This document shows positions 16,763 through 24,620 of a DNA stretch of 36,400 bases, piece after piece. Under the pieces are notes generated by a model. The model saw only the letters and a list, made by a program, of their open reading frames with translations. It was not told where the DNA came from and did no database searches. Each line of letters begins with the position of its first letter. Within the stretch, counting starts at the first letter, position 1. A program made the translations under genes and the position numbers. Source of the DNA: Saccharothrix sp. NRRL B-16348 (GTDB lineage Bacteria > Actinomycetota > Actinomycetes > Mycobacteriales > Pseudonocardiaceae); assembly GCF_001280085.1 (NCBI RefSeq), contig NZ_LGED01000256.1:1-36400 (forward strand), written 5' to 3'.

Positions 16763-17416
16763 CTAGCCCTCCGACGGAGGGGTGGGTTTGCGCAGTTGGG
16801 TGGCGAGGACGGCGGCTTGGGTGCGGCGTTCGAGGCCGAGTTTGGCGAGCAGGTGGGAGACGTAGTTCTTGACGGTCTTCTCGGCGAGGAACATCTTCTC
16901 GGCGATCTGCCGGTTGGTCAGGCCCTCGCCGATGTAGTCCAGCACGGCGCGTTCCTGGTCGGTGAGCATCCGCACGGGGTCGCCTTGTTCGCGTTCGCGG
17001 CGGATGCGGTTGAGCAGCGCGGCCGTGGAGCGGGCGTCGAGCAGCGATTCACCGGCCGCGACGGTCCGGACGGCGGTCTGGAGGTCGGTGCCGAGGATGC
17101 GTTTGAGGACGAATCCGGAGGCGCCGGCCATGATGGCGTCGAAGAGGGCTTCGTCGTCGGTGAAGGAGGTGAGCATCAGGCATTTGAGGTCGGGCAGTTG
17201 GGAGCGCAGTTCGCGGCACAGTTCGATGCCGTTGCCGTCGGGCAGCCGCACGTCCAGCACGGCGACGTCGGCGCCGCTGTCGGGCACCCTGGCGAGTGCT
17301 TCGGCGACCGATCCGGCCTCGCCGACGACCTCGAGGTCGTCCGCGCTGTTGAGCAGTTCCCGCACACCGACGCGGACCACCTCGTGATCGTCCACCAGAA
17401 ACACCCGAGCCACCAC
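16763..17416 (-). CDS. devR: NarL/LuxR-type response regulator, DevR/DosR-like
   Basis: 217 residues from the GTG at 17416, preceded by GGAGGGG. The receiver domain has the acidic pair D9/D10 (FLVDDHEVV), phospho-acceptor D55 ([17 protein letters not shown]), T83 and K105 (GFVLKRI). The C-terminal LuxR HTH spans about 148-208: [20 protein letters not shown], then [20 protein letters not shown] and [14 protein letters not shown]. The KxVKNY recognition helix matches DosR residues that touch its palindromic box. The sequence follows M. tuberculosis DosR along its whole length, including the AGSVAEAxARVP and RSLLDxRxxAAL segments. It is probably the cognate partner of the adjacent kinase and the master regulator of this island. 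The upstream gap to the universal stress gene contains a DosR-type palindrome. Confidence 0.92.
   Translation of the reverse strand: MVARVFLVDDHEVVRVGVRELLNSADDLEVVGEAGSVAEALARVPDSGADVAVLDVRLPDGNGIELCRELRSQLPDLKCLMLTSFTDDEALFDAIMAGASGFVLKRILGTDLQTAVRTVAAGESLLDARSTAALLNRIRREREQGDPVRMLTDQERAVLDYIGEGLTNRQIAEKMFLAEKTVKNYVSHLLAKLGLERRTQAAVLATQLRKPTPPSEG
16767..16781. terminator. Possible small hairpin between convergent kinase and regulator genes
   Basis: CCCTCC-GAC-GGAGGG lies at the end of the regulator coding region, directly after the kinase stop. The stem is only 6 bp and has no U-run on the plus strand, so a terminator role is weakly supported. Confidence 0.3.
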
Positions 17417-17472
17417 TGCACCCCTCCGTCATCCGCCTGATCAGACCTTCGCCGACGCGAGTCGTCCGACAC

Positions 17473-17488
17473 AGGGTCCAAAGACCCT
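17473..17488. promoter_or_regulatory. DosR-type palindrome upstream of devR
   Basis: AGGGTCCAAAGACCCT has perfect arms AGGGTC/GACCCT. It has the same 14-base spacing and GGG/CCC edges as the mycobacterial DosR box (GGGACTWWAGTCCC). It lies 57 bp upstream of the devR start. Confidence 0.6.
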
Positions 17489-17518
17489 CCCGCCCGCGCT
17501 CAAGGTCCTTCCATCGTG

Positions 17519-18226
17519 TCAGCGCGCGGCGTGGGCCGCTCGGTCGTGCTCCGCGGAACGTGGTGGTGCGACGTCGACCGGGTAGCGGTGTGCCACCAGG
17601 ACGGGGCACGGGGCGTGGTGGAGTGCCGCGCGGGTGACCGGACCCAGCCCGGCCGGCACGAGCAGGTCGGTGTCGGCGTACCGGGTGATCGCCTCGTGCG
17701 GGTGCATCCTGGCCAGGACCGAGGTGCGACGAATGCCGCGCAGCACGTCGTCGGCGTGGGTGACCGGCCACACTGGGTCGTCGACCCGCACCGGCAGCGA
17801 CGGCGTGGCGTGCAGGACGCGCAACGCCACGTGCTGCTGCTCGGCGTAGGCGACGGCCCGGGCCAGGGCCAGGTCGTCGTCGTACGCGTCACCGGACAGC
17901 AGCACGGTGACCCGGCGGTGGGCACGGCGCAAGGCCTCGCCGGTGCCGCGGACCACGACGACGTCGCACGCCGCGTGCTCGACCAGCGGCAACACCAGTC
18001 TGCCCAGGCCGAACGCGGTGCCGTTCGCGCCGCGGTAGCCGACCACGAGCAGACCGGCGTGCGAACCCGCCGGCATCAGGTCGCGGACGGGGTCCGCGGT
18101 CGGCGGGCGCACCTCCAGCGGCGCCCTGGTCGCCATGGCGTACTCGGTCGCCCACCGGAGGGCGGCTTCGCCCCAGGGTGAGTGGTCGCCCGTCACGACG
18201 ACAGGCGCGGGAATCCGGTCGGTCAT
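17519..18226 (-). CDS. Universal stress protein, tandem, degenerate
   Basis: 235 residues from the ATG at 18226 (TGGAGCC directly upstream). The N-terminal Usp domain runs from VVVTGDHSPWGEAALRWATE to CDVVVVRG. It carries GYRGANGTAFGLGRLVLP, a recognisable but imperfect version of the nucleotide-binding GxxGx9G(S/T) motif, and is shortened in the middle. A second, even shorter Usp-like domain (RRVTVLLSGDAYDDDLALAR to CPVLVAHRY) has lost that motif. Tandem Usp proteins are prominent members of the DosR regulon in mycobacteria. Gene position next to devR and divergent from another Usp gene fits this. ATP binding by the second half is doubtful. Confidence 0.85.
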   Translation of the reverse strand: MTDRIPAPVVVTGDHSPWGEAALRWATEYAMATRAPLEVRPPTADPVRDLMPAGSHAGLLVVGYRGANGTAFGLGRLVLPLVEHAACDVVVVRGTGEALRRAHRRVTVLLSGDAYDDDLALARAVAYAEQQHVALRVLHATPSLPVRVDDPVWPVTHADDVLRGIRRTSVLARMHPHEAITRYADTDLLVPAGLGPVTRAALHHAPCPVLVAHRYPVDVAPPRSAEHDRAAHAAR

Positions 18227-18283
18227 GGCTCCACGATGGTCCGCTCGACGTCGGCGGCACAGGGTCGTGGGCGGTGAGCGGCG

Positions 18284-18299
18284 GTGACCTTAGGTCCCT
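18284..18299. promoter_or_regulatory. DosR-type half-palindrome, site 1 in divergent usp promoter
   Basis: GTGACCTTAGGTCCCT: the right half TAGGTCCC equals the best boxes, while the left half has one extra base. It lies between the starts of two divergent Usp genes. Confidence 0.45.
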
Positions 18300-18307
18300 G
18301 CCCGGTG

Positions 18308-18321
18308 AGGACCTAGGACCG
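18308..18321. promoter_or_regulatory. DosR-type palindrome, site 2 in divergent usp promoter
   Basis: AGGACCTAGGACCG matches GGGACCTAGGTCCC at 11 of 14 bases and lies 9 bp from site 1, so two regulator dimers could bind side by side. Confidence 0.45.
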
Positions 18322-18414
18322 CTGCCGCCGTCCGGTCGGCTGCCTAGCGTCGACACGGGAAGACACGTGGGGTCCGCCTGCGGTCCCGACATCGGATTCG
18401 GAGAGGAACCTGTG

Positions 18415-19290
18415 ATGACTGCCCCGATCGTGGTCGGTGTGGACGGTTCGGCGTCGGCGTTGGCGGCCGTGAAGTGGGCGGCCGAGGAAGCCGCCCGCCA
18501 CCGCGTGCCGCTCAAGCTCGTGCACGCCTTCCTGCTGCCCACCCGCGGCTACCCCGAGATCGTGCTGACCGGCCACGAGGTGCGGGAAGCGTTCGAGCAG
18601 CAGGGGTCGCGGTGGGTCGACGAGGCCGCGGCCGCCGCCCGTGCGGCCGTCCCCGAGGTGGAGGTCGAGACGGCCGTCGTGATCGACCGGCCGGCCGCCG
18701 CGCTGATCGCCGCCTCGGACGGGGCACGGCTGGTCGTGCTGGGCTCGCAGGGGCTGGGCGGCTTCTCCGGCCTGCTGGCCGGCTCGGTCGCCGTCGCGGT
18801 CACCGCGCACGGCAAGTGCCCGGTGGTCGTCGTCCGCGACGAGATCCGCCGGGACGGTCCGGTCGTGGTCGGTGTGGACGGCTCGCCCACGAGCGAGGAG
18901 GCGATCGCCTACGCGTTCGCCGAGGCGTCCCTGCTCGGCGCCCCGCTCACCGCGGTCATCGCCTGGACCGACTTCCTGGTCGACAGCGCCTACCACTCGC
19001 GCTTCACCGTCGACTGGTCGCAGGTCGAGGACGAGCAGCTGCGCCTGCTGGCCGAACGCCTCGCGGGCTGGCAGGAGAAGTACCCCGACGTGCACGTGGA
19101 CCGCGTCGTCGTCCACGACCGCCCCGTCCGGGCGCTGCTCGACGCCGCGAAGGACGCCCGGCTGCTGGTCGTGGGCAGCCACGGCCAAGGCGGCTTCACC
19201 GGCATGCTGCTCGGTTCCACCAGCCAGGCGCTGGTGTACCACGCCCCTTGCCCTCTCGCCGTCGTCCGGGCGACCGCTGCGGACAAGTAA
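18415..19290 (+). CDS. Universal stress protein, tandem Usp domains
   Basis: 291 residues from the ATG at 18415 (GAGAGG upstream; a GTG directly before it is an alternative). Two complete Usp domains: residues about 3-145 (IVVGVDGSASALAAVKWAAE to CPVVVVRDE) and 150-288 (PVVVGVDGSPTSEEAIAYAF to CPLAVVRA). Both carry intact ATP-binding motifs, GSQGLGGFSGLLAGSVA and GSHGQGGFTGMLLGST, so ATP-binding Usp activity is likely, as in the mycobacterial proteins Rv2005c/Rv2623. It is monocistronic: a strong hairpin terminator follows. Two DosR-type sites lie in its promoter. Confidence 0.92.
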   Translation: MTAPIVVGVDGSASALAAVKWAAEEAARHRVPLKLVHAFLLPTRGYPEIVLTGHEVREAFEQQGSRWVDEAAAAARAAVPEVEVETAVVIDRPAAALIAASDGARLVVLGSQGLGGFSGLLAGSVAVAVTAHGKCPVVVVRDEIRRDGPVVVGVDGSPTSEEAIAYAFAEASLLGAPLTAVIAWTDFLVDSAYHSRFTVDWSQVEDEQLRLLAERLAGWQEKYPDVHVDRVVVHDRPVRALLDAAKDARLLVVGSHGQGGFTGMLLGSTSQALVYHAPCPLAVVRATAADK

Positions 19291-19305
19291 GCCGCACGGG
19301 CCACG

Positions 19306-19339
19306 AACGGGGGACCGGCCACCGGGCCGGTCCCCCGTT
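19306..19339. terminator. Strong hairpin terminator between convergent usp genes
   Basis: AACGGGGGACCGGCC and GGCCGGTCCCCCGTT form a perfect 15-bp stem with the 4-base loop ACCG. It lies 15 bp after one stop codon and 37 bp before the other, so it probably serves both strands. Confidence 0.85.
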
Positions 19340-19376
19340 TCGTCGCACCTTCCGCCGTGAACGACTCCCTGGCGGG

Positions 19377-19814
19377 TCAGGCACGGCCCGGCGGCACGAC
19401 CACGACCGGGCACGTCGCGTGGCGCAGGCAGTCCGCCGCCACGCTGCCCAGGATCAGTTCGGTCAGCCTGCTGCCGTGCCCGTGCGCGCCGACCACGAGC
19501 AGGTCCGCCTGCCGGGACGCCTGGGCCAGCGCGGTGCCCGCGTCACCAATGATGGTGACCTCGGTGACCGGCGGCGCGCCCGGCACGGTCGCCCGGACCT
19601 CCTCCACGATCGTGTGGAGTTCGCGCGCGGGGTGCCGGCGGCTGGGGTTGTCGGCGTGCGGGTGCACGCCCATCGACGCGGCTGGCACGAACTCCGGCTC
19701 GCGCAGCCACGCCATCGTCGCTTCGACGGTGTCACCGGTCTTCACCGCTTGCGCCAACGCCCACCGCAGCGCCTCGCGGCTGGCCGGCGAGCCGTCCACA
19801 CCAACAAGCATCAT
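19377..19814 (-). CDS. Universal stress protein, single domain
   Basis: 145 residues starting at two consecutive ATGs (19814, 19811) after AGGAG. One Usp domain: MLVGVDGSPASREALRWALA, a variable middle with REPEFVPAASMGVHPHADNP, and the ATP-binding signature GAHGHGSRLTELILGSVAAD followed by CPVVVVPPG. Length and motif are typical for an ATP-binding single-domain Usp. It is divergent from the next Usp operon, with a good DosR-type palindrome between them. It ends at the shared hairpin. Confidence 0.9.
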   Translation of the reverse strand: MMLVGVDGSPASREALRWALAQAVKTGDTVEATMAWLREPEFVPAASMGVHPHADNPSRRHPARELHTIVEEVRATVPGAPPVTEVTIIGDAGTALAQASRQADLLVVGAHGHGSRLTELILGSVAADCLRHATCPVVVVPPGRA

Positions 19815-19868
19815 GGCCGTCTCCTCTCCTTTACCTGGAGCGTTCGCCCCACGGCGGTGAGATCGGCA

Positions 19869-19882
19869 GGGTCCTAGGTCCC
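19869..19882. promoter_or_regulatory. DosR-type palindrome between divergent usp genes
   Basis: GGGTCCTAGGTCCC matches the ideal dyad GGGACCTAGGTCCC at 13 of 14 bases. It lies 55 bp upstream of the minus-strand start and 129 bp upstream of the plus-strand start. Confidence 0.65.
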
Positions 19883-19927
19883 CAACTACCGGGACCGATG
19901 CGCACCCCGCGCCGCTTCAGGGCCGAA

Positions 19928-19948
19928 GGTCCCGCCGCGGTGGGGACC
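19928..19948. promoter_or_regulatory. Possible second inverted GGTCCC/GGGACC site
   Basis: GGTCCC (19928) and GGGACC (19943-19948) are separated by 9 bases, 63 bp before the next start codon. The spacing differs from the other boxes, so it is only a candidate. Confidence 0.3.
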
Positions 19949-20010
19949 GCGGCCACTGACCTCGGTGTTCCACCGCCGGAAGGCTGGAGGCGAGCACCTG
20001 AGGAGGGGCA

Positions 20011-20487
20011 ATGGACGAGACGATCGTGGTGGGCGTGGACGGTTCACCGGTCAGCCGCACCGCATTGCACTGGGCGGTCGAGGAGGCGAAGCTGCGTGGT
20101 TGCGCGGTGGAGGCGGTCCTGGCGTGGCACGTGGACTACGCGATGGTGATCGGGCCGATGTCGGCCACCATCGCGGCCGGGATGGACCGCGACAAGCTGC
20201 GCGAAGACCACCGGCGCCTGCTGGAGGACATGGCGGCCGAGGCCGGTCCGGAGGTCCGGGCCGTCCTCGCCGAGGGCGACGCCCGCGATGTGCTGGCCAA
20301 GGCGTCGGAGCACGCAACGTTGTTGGTGGTCGGCAGCAGGGGAGCGGGGCCGGTCCGCGAGGTGCTGCTGGGTTCGGTCAGCTCCTACTGCGTGCACCAC
20401 GCGTCGTGCCCCGTGGTCGTGGTGCGCGACCCCAAGCCTGAGCACGTCGAGCCGAAGCCGGTCATCACCCCGGGACCGCTGCTGTGA
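20011..20487 (+). CDS. Universal stress protein, first gene of a six-gene stress operon
   Basis: 158 residues from the ATG at 20011, preceded by GAGGAGGGG. A single Usp domain: TIVVGVDGSPVSRTALHWAV, a middle helix around MDRDKLREDHRRLLEDMA, LLVVGSRGAGPVREVLLGSV (ATP-binding motif) and CPVVVVRDP, then a 15-residue Pro-rich tail. The TGA overlaps the GTG start of the acyl-CoA synthetase gene (GTGA), so the two are coupled. Together with the following five genes it forms one continuous operon up to 27111. Confidence 0.9.
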   Translation: MDETIVVGVDGSPVSRTALHWAVEEAKLRGCAVEAVLAWHVDYAMVIGPMSATIAAGMDRDKLREDHRRLLEDMAAEAGPEVRAVLAEGDARDVLAKASEHATLLVVGSRGAGPVREVLLGSVSSYCVHHASCPVVVVRDPKPEHVEPKPVITPGPLL

Positions 20488-23111
20488 CCGCCTCTCTGAA
20501 GGCCGATCGGGCCCTGTTGGCCGACGGGTCCGTGGTGGCCCTGCGCGAGCTGGGGCCGGCCGACGCGGACGCGCTGCTCGCCCTGCACCGCGACCTGCCG
20601 GTGGACGACCGCTACCTGCGGTTCTTCAGCGCCGCTCCTCGTCACCTGGACGAGTTCGTCGCCCGGCTGACCTCGCCCGGCGAGCCGCGGCACGTGGTGC
20701 TCGGCGCGTTCGCGTCGGACGTGCTGGTCGGCGCCGCGAGTTACGTCGCGCTCGACGACGACACGGCCGAGGTGGCGTTGGTGGTGGCGCACGACCGGCA
20801 GTCCCACGGCGTCGGCACGCTGTTGCTGGAGCACTTGGTGTCGCTGGCGCGCAGGCGGGGCGTGCGGCGGTTCCGCGCCGAAGTGCTCACGGTGAACTCG
20901 AAGATGCTGCGGGTCTTCGCGGACCTCGGTCTGGTGTGGACGTCCACGGCGGACAACGGCGAGGTGCGCGTCGACCTGGGGCTCGACCCCGGCGAGCGCT
21001 ACCTGGAGGCCGTCGCCGACCGCGAGCAGGCCGCCGACGTGGCCAGCCTGCGCGCGGTGCTGAAACCCGCCTCGGTCGTGGTGGTCGGCGCGAGCCGCAA
21101 GCCGTCCTCAGTGGGCAACGCGGTGCTGGCCAACCTGGTCGACGGCGGGTTCACCGGTGCGTTGTACGCGGTGAACCCGCACGCCCGGCGGGTCCTGGGC
21201 GTGAAGTGCCACGCGACGGTCACCGAGCTGCCCGAGGCGCCCGACCTGGCGGTGGTGTGCGTGCCCGCCGAGTCCGTCGCCCAGGTCGCCGAGGACTGCG
21301 GGCGACGCGGGGTGAAGGCGCTGGTCGTCATCACCTCCGGGGTCGACCCGGACGGCCTGCTGGAGATCGTGCGACGGCACGGCATGCGCATGGTCGGCCC
21401 GAACTGCGTCGGCGTATCCAGCACGGACCCGGCGGTGCGGCTGGACGCCACGTTCACCCGCGACCGGACCGAACTGGGCGGCATCGGCCTGGTCACCCAG
21501 TCCGGTGGCGTGGCGATTGCCGCGGCCGAGCAGTTGCGGCGGCTGGGACTGGGCACGTCGGAGCTGGTGTCGACCGGTGACAAGTACGACGTGTCCGGCA
21601 ACGACCTGCTGCTGTGGTGGGAACGCGACGAGCGGACCCGTGCTGTGGCGCTGTACCTGGAGTCGTTCGGCAACCCGCGCAAGTTCTCCCGCCTGGCCCG
21701 GCGGGTGGCGCGCCGCAAGCCGGTCTTGGCGATCCGGGCCGCGACGAGCGAGGCCGGTCAGCGTGCCGCCGCGTCGCACACCGCGTCGACCGCCACCCCG
21801 GCCGTGACGCGGGACGCGTTGTTCCGGCAGGCGGGCGTGATCGCGGTGGACGGCGTCGCCGAGATGGTCGACGTGCTGGCCGCACTGCACGCCACCCCGC
21901 TGCCCGCCGGTCGCGGTGTGGCCGTGCTCGGCAACGCGGGCGGGCTCGGCGTGCTGGCCGCGGACGCCTGCGCCCACCACGGGTTGACCATCGCCGACCT
22001 GGGCCCGGGCACGGTGGAGGCGTTGAAGGCGCTGCTGCCGAGCACCGCGAGCCCGCACAACCCCGTCGACACGACCGCGGTCGTCGACGACCGGACGTTC
22101 GCGCGCTGCCTGGACGTCCTCGCCGCCGACCCGGCGGTGGACGCGGTCATCGCGGTCACCGTGCCCACGGCGTTGGGCGACCCGGCCGGCGGCATCCACC
22201 CCACGTCCAAGCCGGTGCTCGCGGTCAGCCCCGACCAGGACGGGGCCGTGTCGCTGCGCGACGACGCCATCGCCCGCTACGCCGAACCCGACAGTGCCGC
22301 CGCCGTGCTCGCCGCGTTGGCCGAGCGCGCCGCGTGGTTGCGCCGCCCGGCGCCGCAGGCGTCCGAGCTGTCGGGTGTGGACCTGACGACCGCCCGTGCG
22401 GTCGTCGCCGCCCACCTGGCCACCGACCCCGGAGGCGGTTGGCTCGACCCGGATCAGGTGGTGCGGCTGCTGGGCGCGTTCGGGCTGCCCGTGCTCGGCG
22501 GCGTGCTGGTGCGGGACGCCGAGTCCGCGGTGGCCGCGCAGCGGTCCTTCGGCGGACCCGTCGCGCTGAAAGCCGTGGCCCGAGGGCTGCTGCACAAGAG
22601 CAAGAGCGGCGGCGTGCTGCTCGACCTGGCCGGCGACGACGCGGTCACCTACGGCTTCGAGTCGATGCGCGACCGGTTCGGCGAACAGTTGCACGGCGTG
22701 TTCGTGCAGCCCATGGCCGACCGGGGACGTGAGCTGCTCGTCGGGGTCGTCACGGACCCGCAGTTCGGCCCGCTCGTGGTGACCGGTCTGGGTGGCGTGG
22801 ACACGGACCTGGTGGACGACCGTGCCGCCGCGCTCGCGCCGCTGTCGGAGGCGGACGTGGACGACCTGCTGCACGGCTTCCGCGCCGCGCCGAGGGTGTT
22901 CGCCGAGCACGACCAGGCGGCCGTGCGAGATGTGCTGTTGCGGGTCGGCCGGCTGGCCGAGCTCGTGCCGGAGATCGCCGAACTCGACCTCAACCCGCTG
23001 GTCCTGACCGGGCAGCGCGTGCTGGCGGTCGACGCCAGGGTGCGCGTCGCGCCTGTCGAACCGGTCGACCCTTTCCTCCGCCGGCTCCGCGACCCGAGGA
23101 GGCCGTCATGA
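20484..23111 (+). CDS. GNAT acetyltransferase fused to ADP-forming acyl-CoA synthetase
   Basis: 875 residues from the GTG at 20484. Domain order: GNAT N-acetyltransferase (about 10-165; acetyl-CoA loop QSHGVGTLLLEHL), CoA-binding Rossmann domain (190-300; SVVVVGASRKPSSVGNAVL), succinyl-CoA-ligase-like domain (about 320-460; IGLVTQSGGVA and RAAASHTAS with the predicted phospho-histidine H432), and a C-terminal ATP-grasp domain (about 645-865; GPVALKAVARGLLHKSKSGG, then ELDLNPL). This is the layout of the PatZ/Pka-type protein acetyltransferases and of bifunctional acetate-CoA ligases. It could make acetyl-CoA plus ADP from acetate or the reverse, yielding ATP, or acetylate proteins. H432 is retained, so synthetase activity is plausible. 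It sits inside a Usp operon. Confidence 0.88.
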   Translation: MTASLKADRALLADGSVVALRELGPADADALLALHRDLPVDDRYLRFFSAAPRHLDEFVARLTSPGEPRHVVLGAFASDVLVGAASYVALDDDTAEVALVVAHDRQSHGVGTLLLEHLVSLARRRGVRRFRAEVLTVNSKMLRVFADLGLVWTSTADNGEVRVDLGLDPGERYLEAVADREQAADVASLRAVLKPASVVVVGASRKPSSVGNAVLANLVDGGFTGALYAVNPHARRVLGVKCHATVTELPEAPDLAVVCVPAESVAQVAEDCGRRGVKALVVITSGVDPDGLLEIVRRHGMRMVGPNCVGVSSTDPAVRLDATFTRDRTELGGIGLVTQSGGVAIAAAEQLRRLGLGTSELVSTGDKYDVSGNDLLLWWERDERTRAVALYLESFGNPRKFSRLARRVARRKPVLAIRAATSEAGQRAAASHTASTATPAVTRDALFRQAGVIAVDGVAEMVDVLAALHATPLPAGRGVAVLGNAGGLGVLAADACAHHGLTIADLGPGTVEALKALLPSTASPHNPVDTTAVVDDRTFARCLDVLAADPAVDAVIAVTVPTALGDPAGGIHPTSKPVLAVSPDQDGAVSLRDDAIARYAEPDSAAAVLAALAERAAWLRRPAPQASELSGVDLTTARAVVAAHLATDPGGGWLDPDQVVRLLGAFGLPVLGGVLVRDAESAVAAQRSFGGPVALKAVARGLLHKSKSGGVLLDLAGDDAVTYGFESMRDRFGEQLHGVFVQPMADRGRELLVGVVTDPQFGPLVVTGLGGVDTDLVDDRAAALAPLSEADVDDLLHGFRAAPRVFAEHDQAAVRDVLLRVGRLAELVPEIAELDLNPLVLTGQRVLAVDARVRVAPVEPVDPFLRRLRDPRRPS

Positions 23112-23530
23112 CCGTCACCGCCACTGCCCCGGTCGAGGTGACCTACGAGACCGGTGAGGAGTACGTGGTGCGGCTGCGCGATCACCGCGTCCGCACCGAC
23201 CAGCCGCGCGAGTCCGGCGGCCAGGACGCGGGCCCGAGCCCGGTCGAGCTGCTGGTCGCGTCGATGGCCACCTGCACCGCCTTCTACGCGGGAAGGTTCC
23301 TGGACCGCCACGGCGAGTCGCGCCGCGGCCTCGCGGTGACCGCCCGGTACCGGACGGCCTCCGACCCGCTCGCCCGCGTCGCCGAGGTGTGCCTGACCGT
23401 GCGCGTGCCGCACGGGCTGTCCGAGCGGCACAAGACCGCACTGCTGGCCGTGGTCCAGCACTGCACCGTGCACAACACGCTCCGGCGAGCGCCGGAGATC
23501 GTCATCGAGTTGACCGAGGTGAAGTCATGA
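23108..23530 (+). CDS. OsmC-family peroxiredoxin-like protein
   Basis: 140 residues; its ATG overlaps the preceding TGA (ATGA). Typical OsmC/Ohr elements are seen: DAGPSPVELLVASMATCTAF with E47 and peroxidatic cysteine C56, and the second cysteine C119 in VVQHCTVHNTL. Such proteins reduce organic hydroperoxides with a two-cysteine mechanism, usually as dimers in the cytoplasm. The arginine that activates the cysteine in Ohr is not obvious, so the substrate is uncertain. It sits between the acyl-CoA synthetase and a Usp gene, coupled to both. Confidence 0.88.
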   Translation: MTVTATAPVEVTYETGEEYVVRLRDHRVRTDQPRESGGQDAGPSPVELLVASMATCTAFYAGRFLDRHGESRRGLAVTARYRTASDPLARVAEVCLTVRVPHGLSERHKTALLAVVQHCTVHNTLRRAPEIVIELTEVKS

Positions 23531-24000
23531 ACGCAGGTCCGATCGTGGTCGGAGTCGACGGCAGCCCCGCGGGCGAACGCGCGCTGCGCTGGGCCATGGA
23601 CGAGGCGACCCAGCGGAAGCTGCCGCTGCACGTGGTCAACGCCTACGCCTACGAGCCGCTGGCCGACTGGGCGATGACGTCCGAGCAGGACGCACGAATC
23701 CGGTCGGAGGCGCTGGTCGAGGACGCGTTGCGCGCGGTGGCCGTGGGTCGGCTGGAGTTCCCGCGGATCGTCCGGCACTGCGTGCGCGGACCGGCCGCCG
23801 AGGCGCTGGAGGCCCAGGCACGGGGCGCGTCGATGCTGGTAGTGGCCTCGCACAGCGGCAGCAGGCTGCGGCAGGTGCTGCTGGGCAGCACCAGCGCGCA
23901 CTGCGTGCGGCACGCGACCGTGCCCGTGGTGGTCCTCCCGCCGTCCGACGAGCAGGCCGACGGGGCCGCGGTCGGTGCGGGACAGGAGGCCGGGCGATGA
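23527..24000 (+). CDS. Universal stress protein, single domain
   Basis: 157 residues; its ATG overlaps the osmC-like stop (ATGA). PIVVGVDGSPAGERALRWAM opens the domain. The nucleotide-binding segment reads VVASHSGSRLRQVLLGSTSA, in which the first glycine of the usual GxxG is replaced by alanine-serine, so ATP binding may be weaker than in its neighbours. It ends with VPVVVLPPSDE and a Gly/Ala-rich tail. It is the fifth Usp gene of the island. Confidence 0.87.
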   Translation: MNAGPIVVGVDGSPAGERALRWAMDEATQRKLPLHVVNAYAYEPLADWAMTSEQDARIRSEALVEDALRAVAVGRLEFPRIVRHCVRGPAAEALEAQARGASMLVVASHSGSRLRQVLLGSTSAHCVRHATVPVVVLPPSDEQADGAAVGAGQEAGR

Positions 24001-24620
24001 GGGTCCGCGACCTCATGACGCGCGACGTGGTGACCGTCTCTCCCGACACGGCCGCCCGTGACGCCGCGGCGCTGCTCGCCACCAAGGGGTTCACCACCCT
24101 GCCGGTGGTCGACAGAGCCGGCACGCTGGTCGGCGTGGTCACCGAGACCGACGCCCTGCGCGACCGACTGCCCGTCGACCCACGGTCGCTCGTGCACGGA
24201 CAGCCGTCACGGGCGCGCGCCATCGCTCGTAGGACCGTCGCCGACGTGATGAGCGAGCCGGTGGTCGCCACGACGCCCGGCACGGACGTCGCCGAGCTGG
24301 CCCGGTCGATGGTGCGGCACGGCGCGCGCAGCGCGTGCGTGGTGGACGGCAAGCAGTTGGTCGGCATCGTCACCCGGCGCGACATGCTGCGCGCGATCAG
24401 CCGTGACGACCGCAGCCTGGCCGCCGAGGTCCGGCGCCGCCTCGGCCTCTACGCCGACCCGCACCGCTGGTCGGTGTCCGTGGTGGACGGCCGGGTGGCG
24501 ATCGTGGACGCGTTGGACGACGAGCGCGACCGGCACGTGGCCGCGGTGCTCGCGGGCGCCGTGGCCGGTGTGGTCGACGTCCGCTTCCCGGAGACCCGCC
24601 ATGCCGTCGACCACGGCTGA
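23997..24620 (+). CDS. CBS-pair protein with C-terminal BON-like domain
   Basis: 207 residues; its ATG overlaps the preceding TGA. Two CBS domains: residues 1-58 (VRDLMTRDVVTVSPDTAARD to LVGVVTETD) and about 78-135 (VADVMSEPVVATTPGTDVAE to LVGIVTRRDML). After residue 138 comes a BON-like fold (DRSLAAEVRRRLGLY, then VSVVDGRVAIVDALDDERD and GVVDVRF). CBS pairs bind adenosine ligands and regulate partner proteins; the mycobacterial DosR regulon also contains CBS proteins (HRP1). BON domains may bind phospholipid. Direct overlap with the ATPase gene suggests it senses nucleotides and regulates that transporter; this is inference. Confidence 0.85.
   Translation: MRVRDLMTRDVVTVSPDTAARDAAALLATKGFTTLPVVDRAGTLVGVVTETDALRDRLPVDPRSLVHGQPSRARAIARRTVADVMSEPVVATTPGTDVAELARSMVRHGARSACVVDGKQLVGIVTRRDMLRAISRDDRSLAAEVRRRLGLYADPHRWSVSVVDGRVAIVDALDDERDRHVAAVLAGAVAGVVDVRFPETRHAVDHG

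Noticed and set aside
20288..21580. Plus-strand frame of 430 codons overlapping the acyl-CoA synthetase gene
   Set aside because: Arg/Gly/Ala-rich shadow frame; the overlapping real gene has complete domain motifs.
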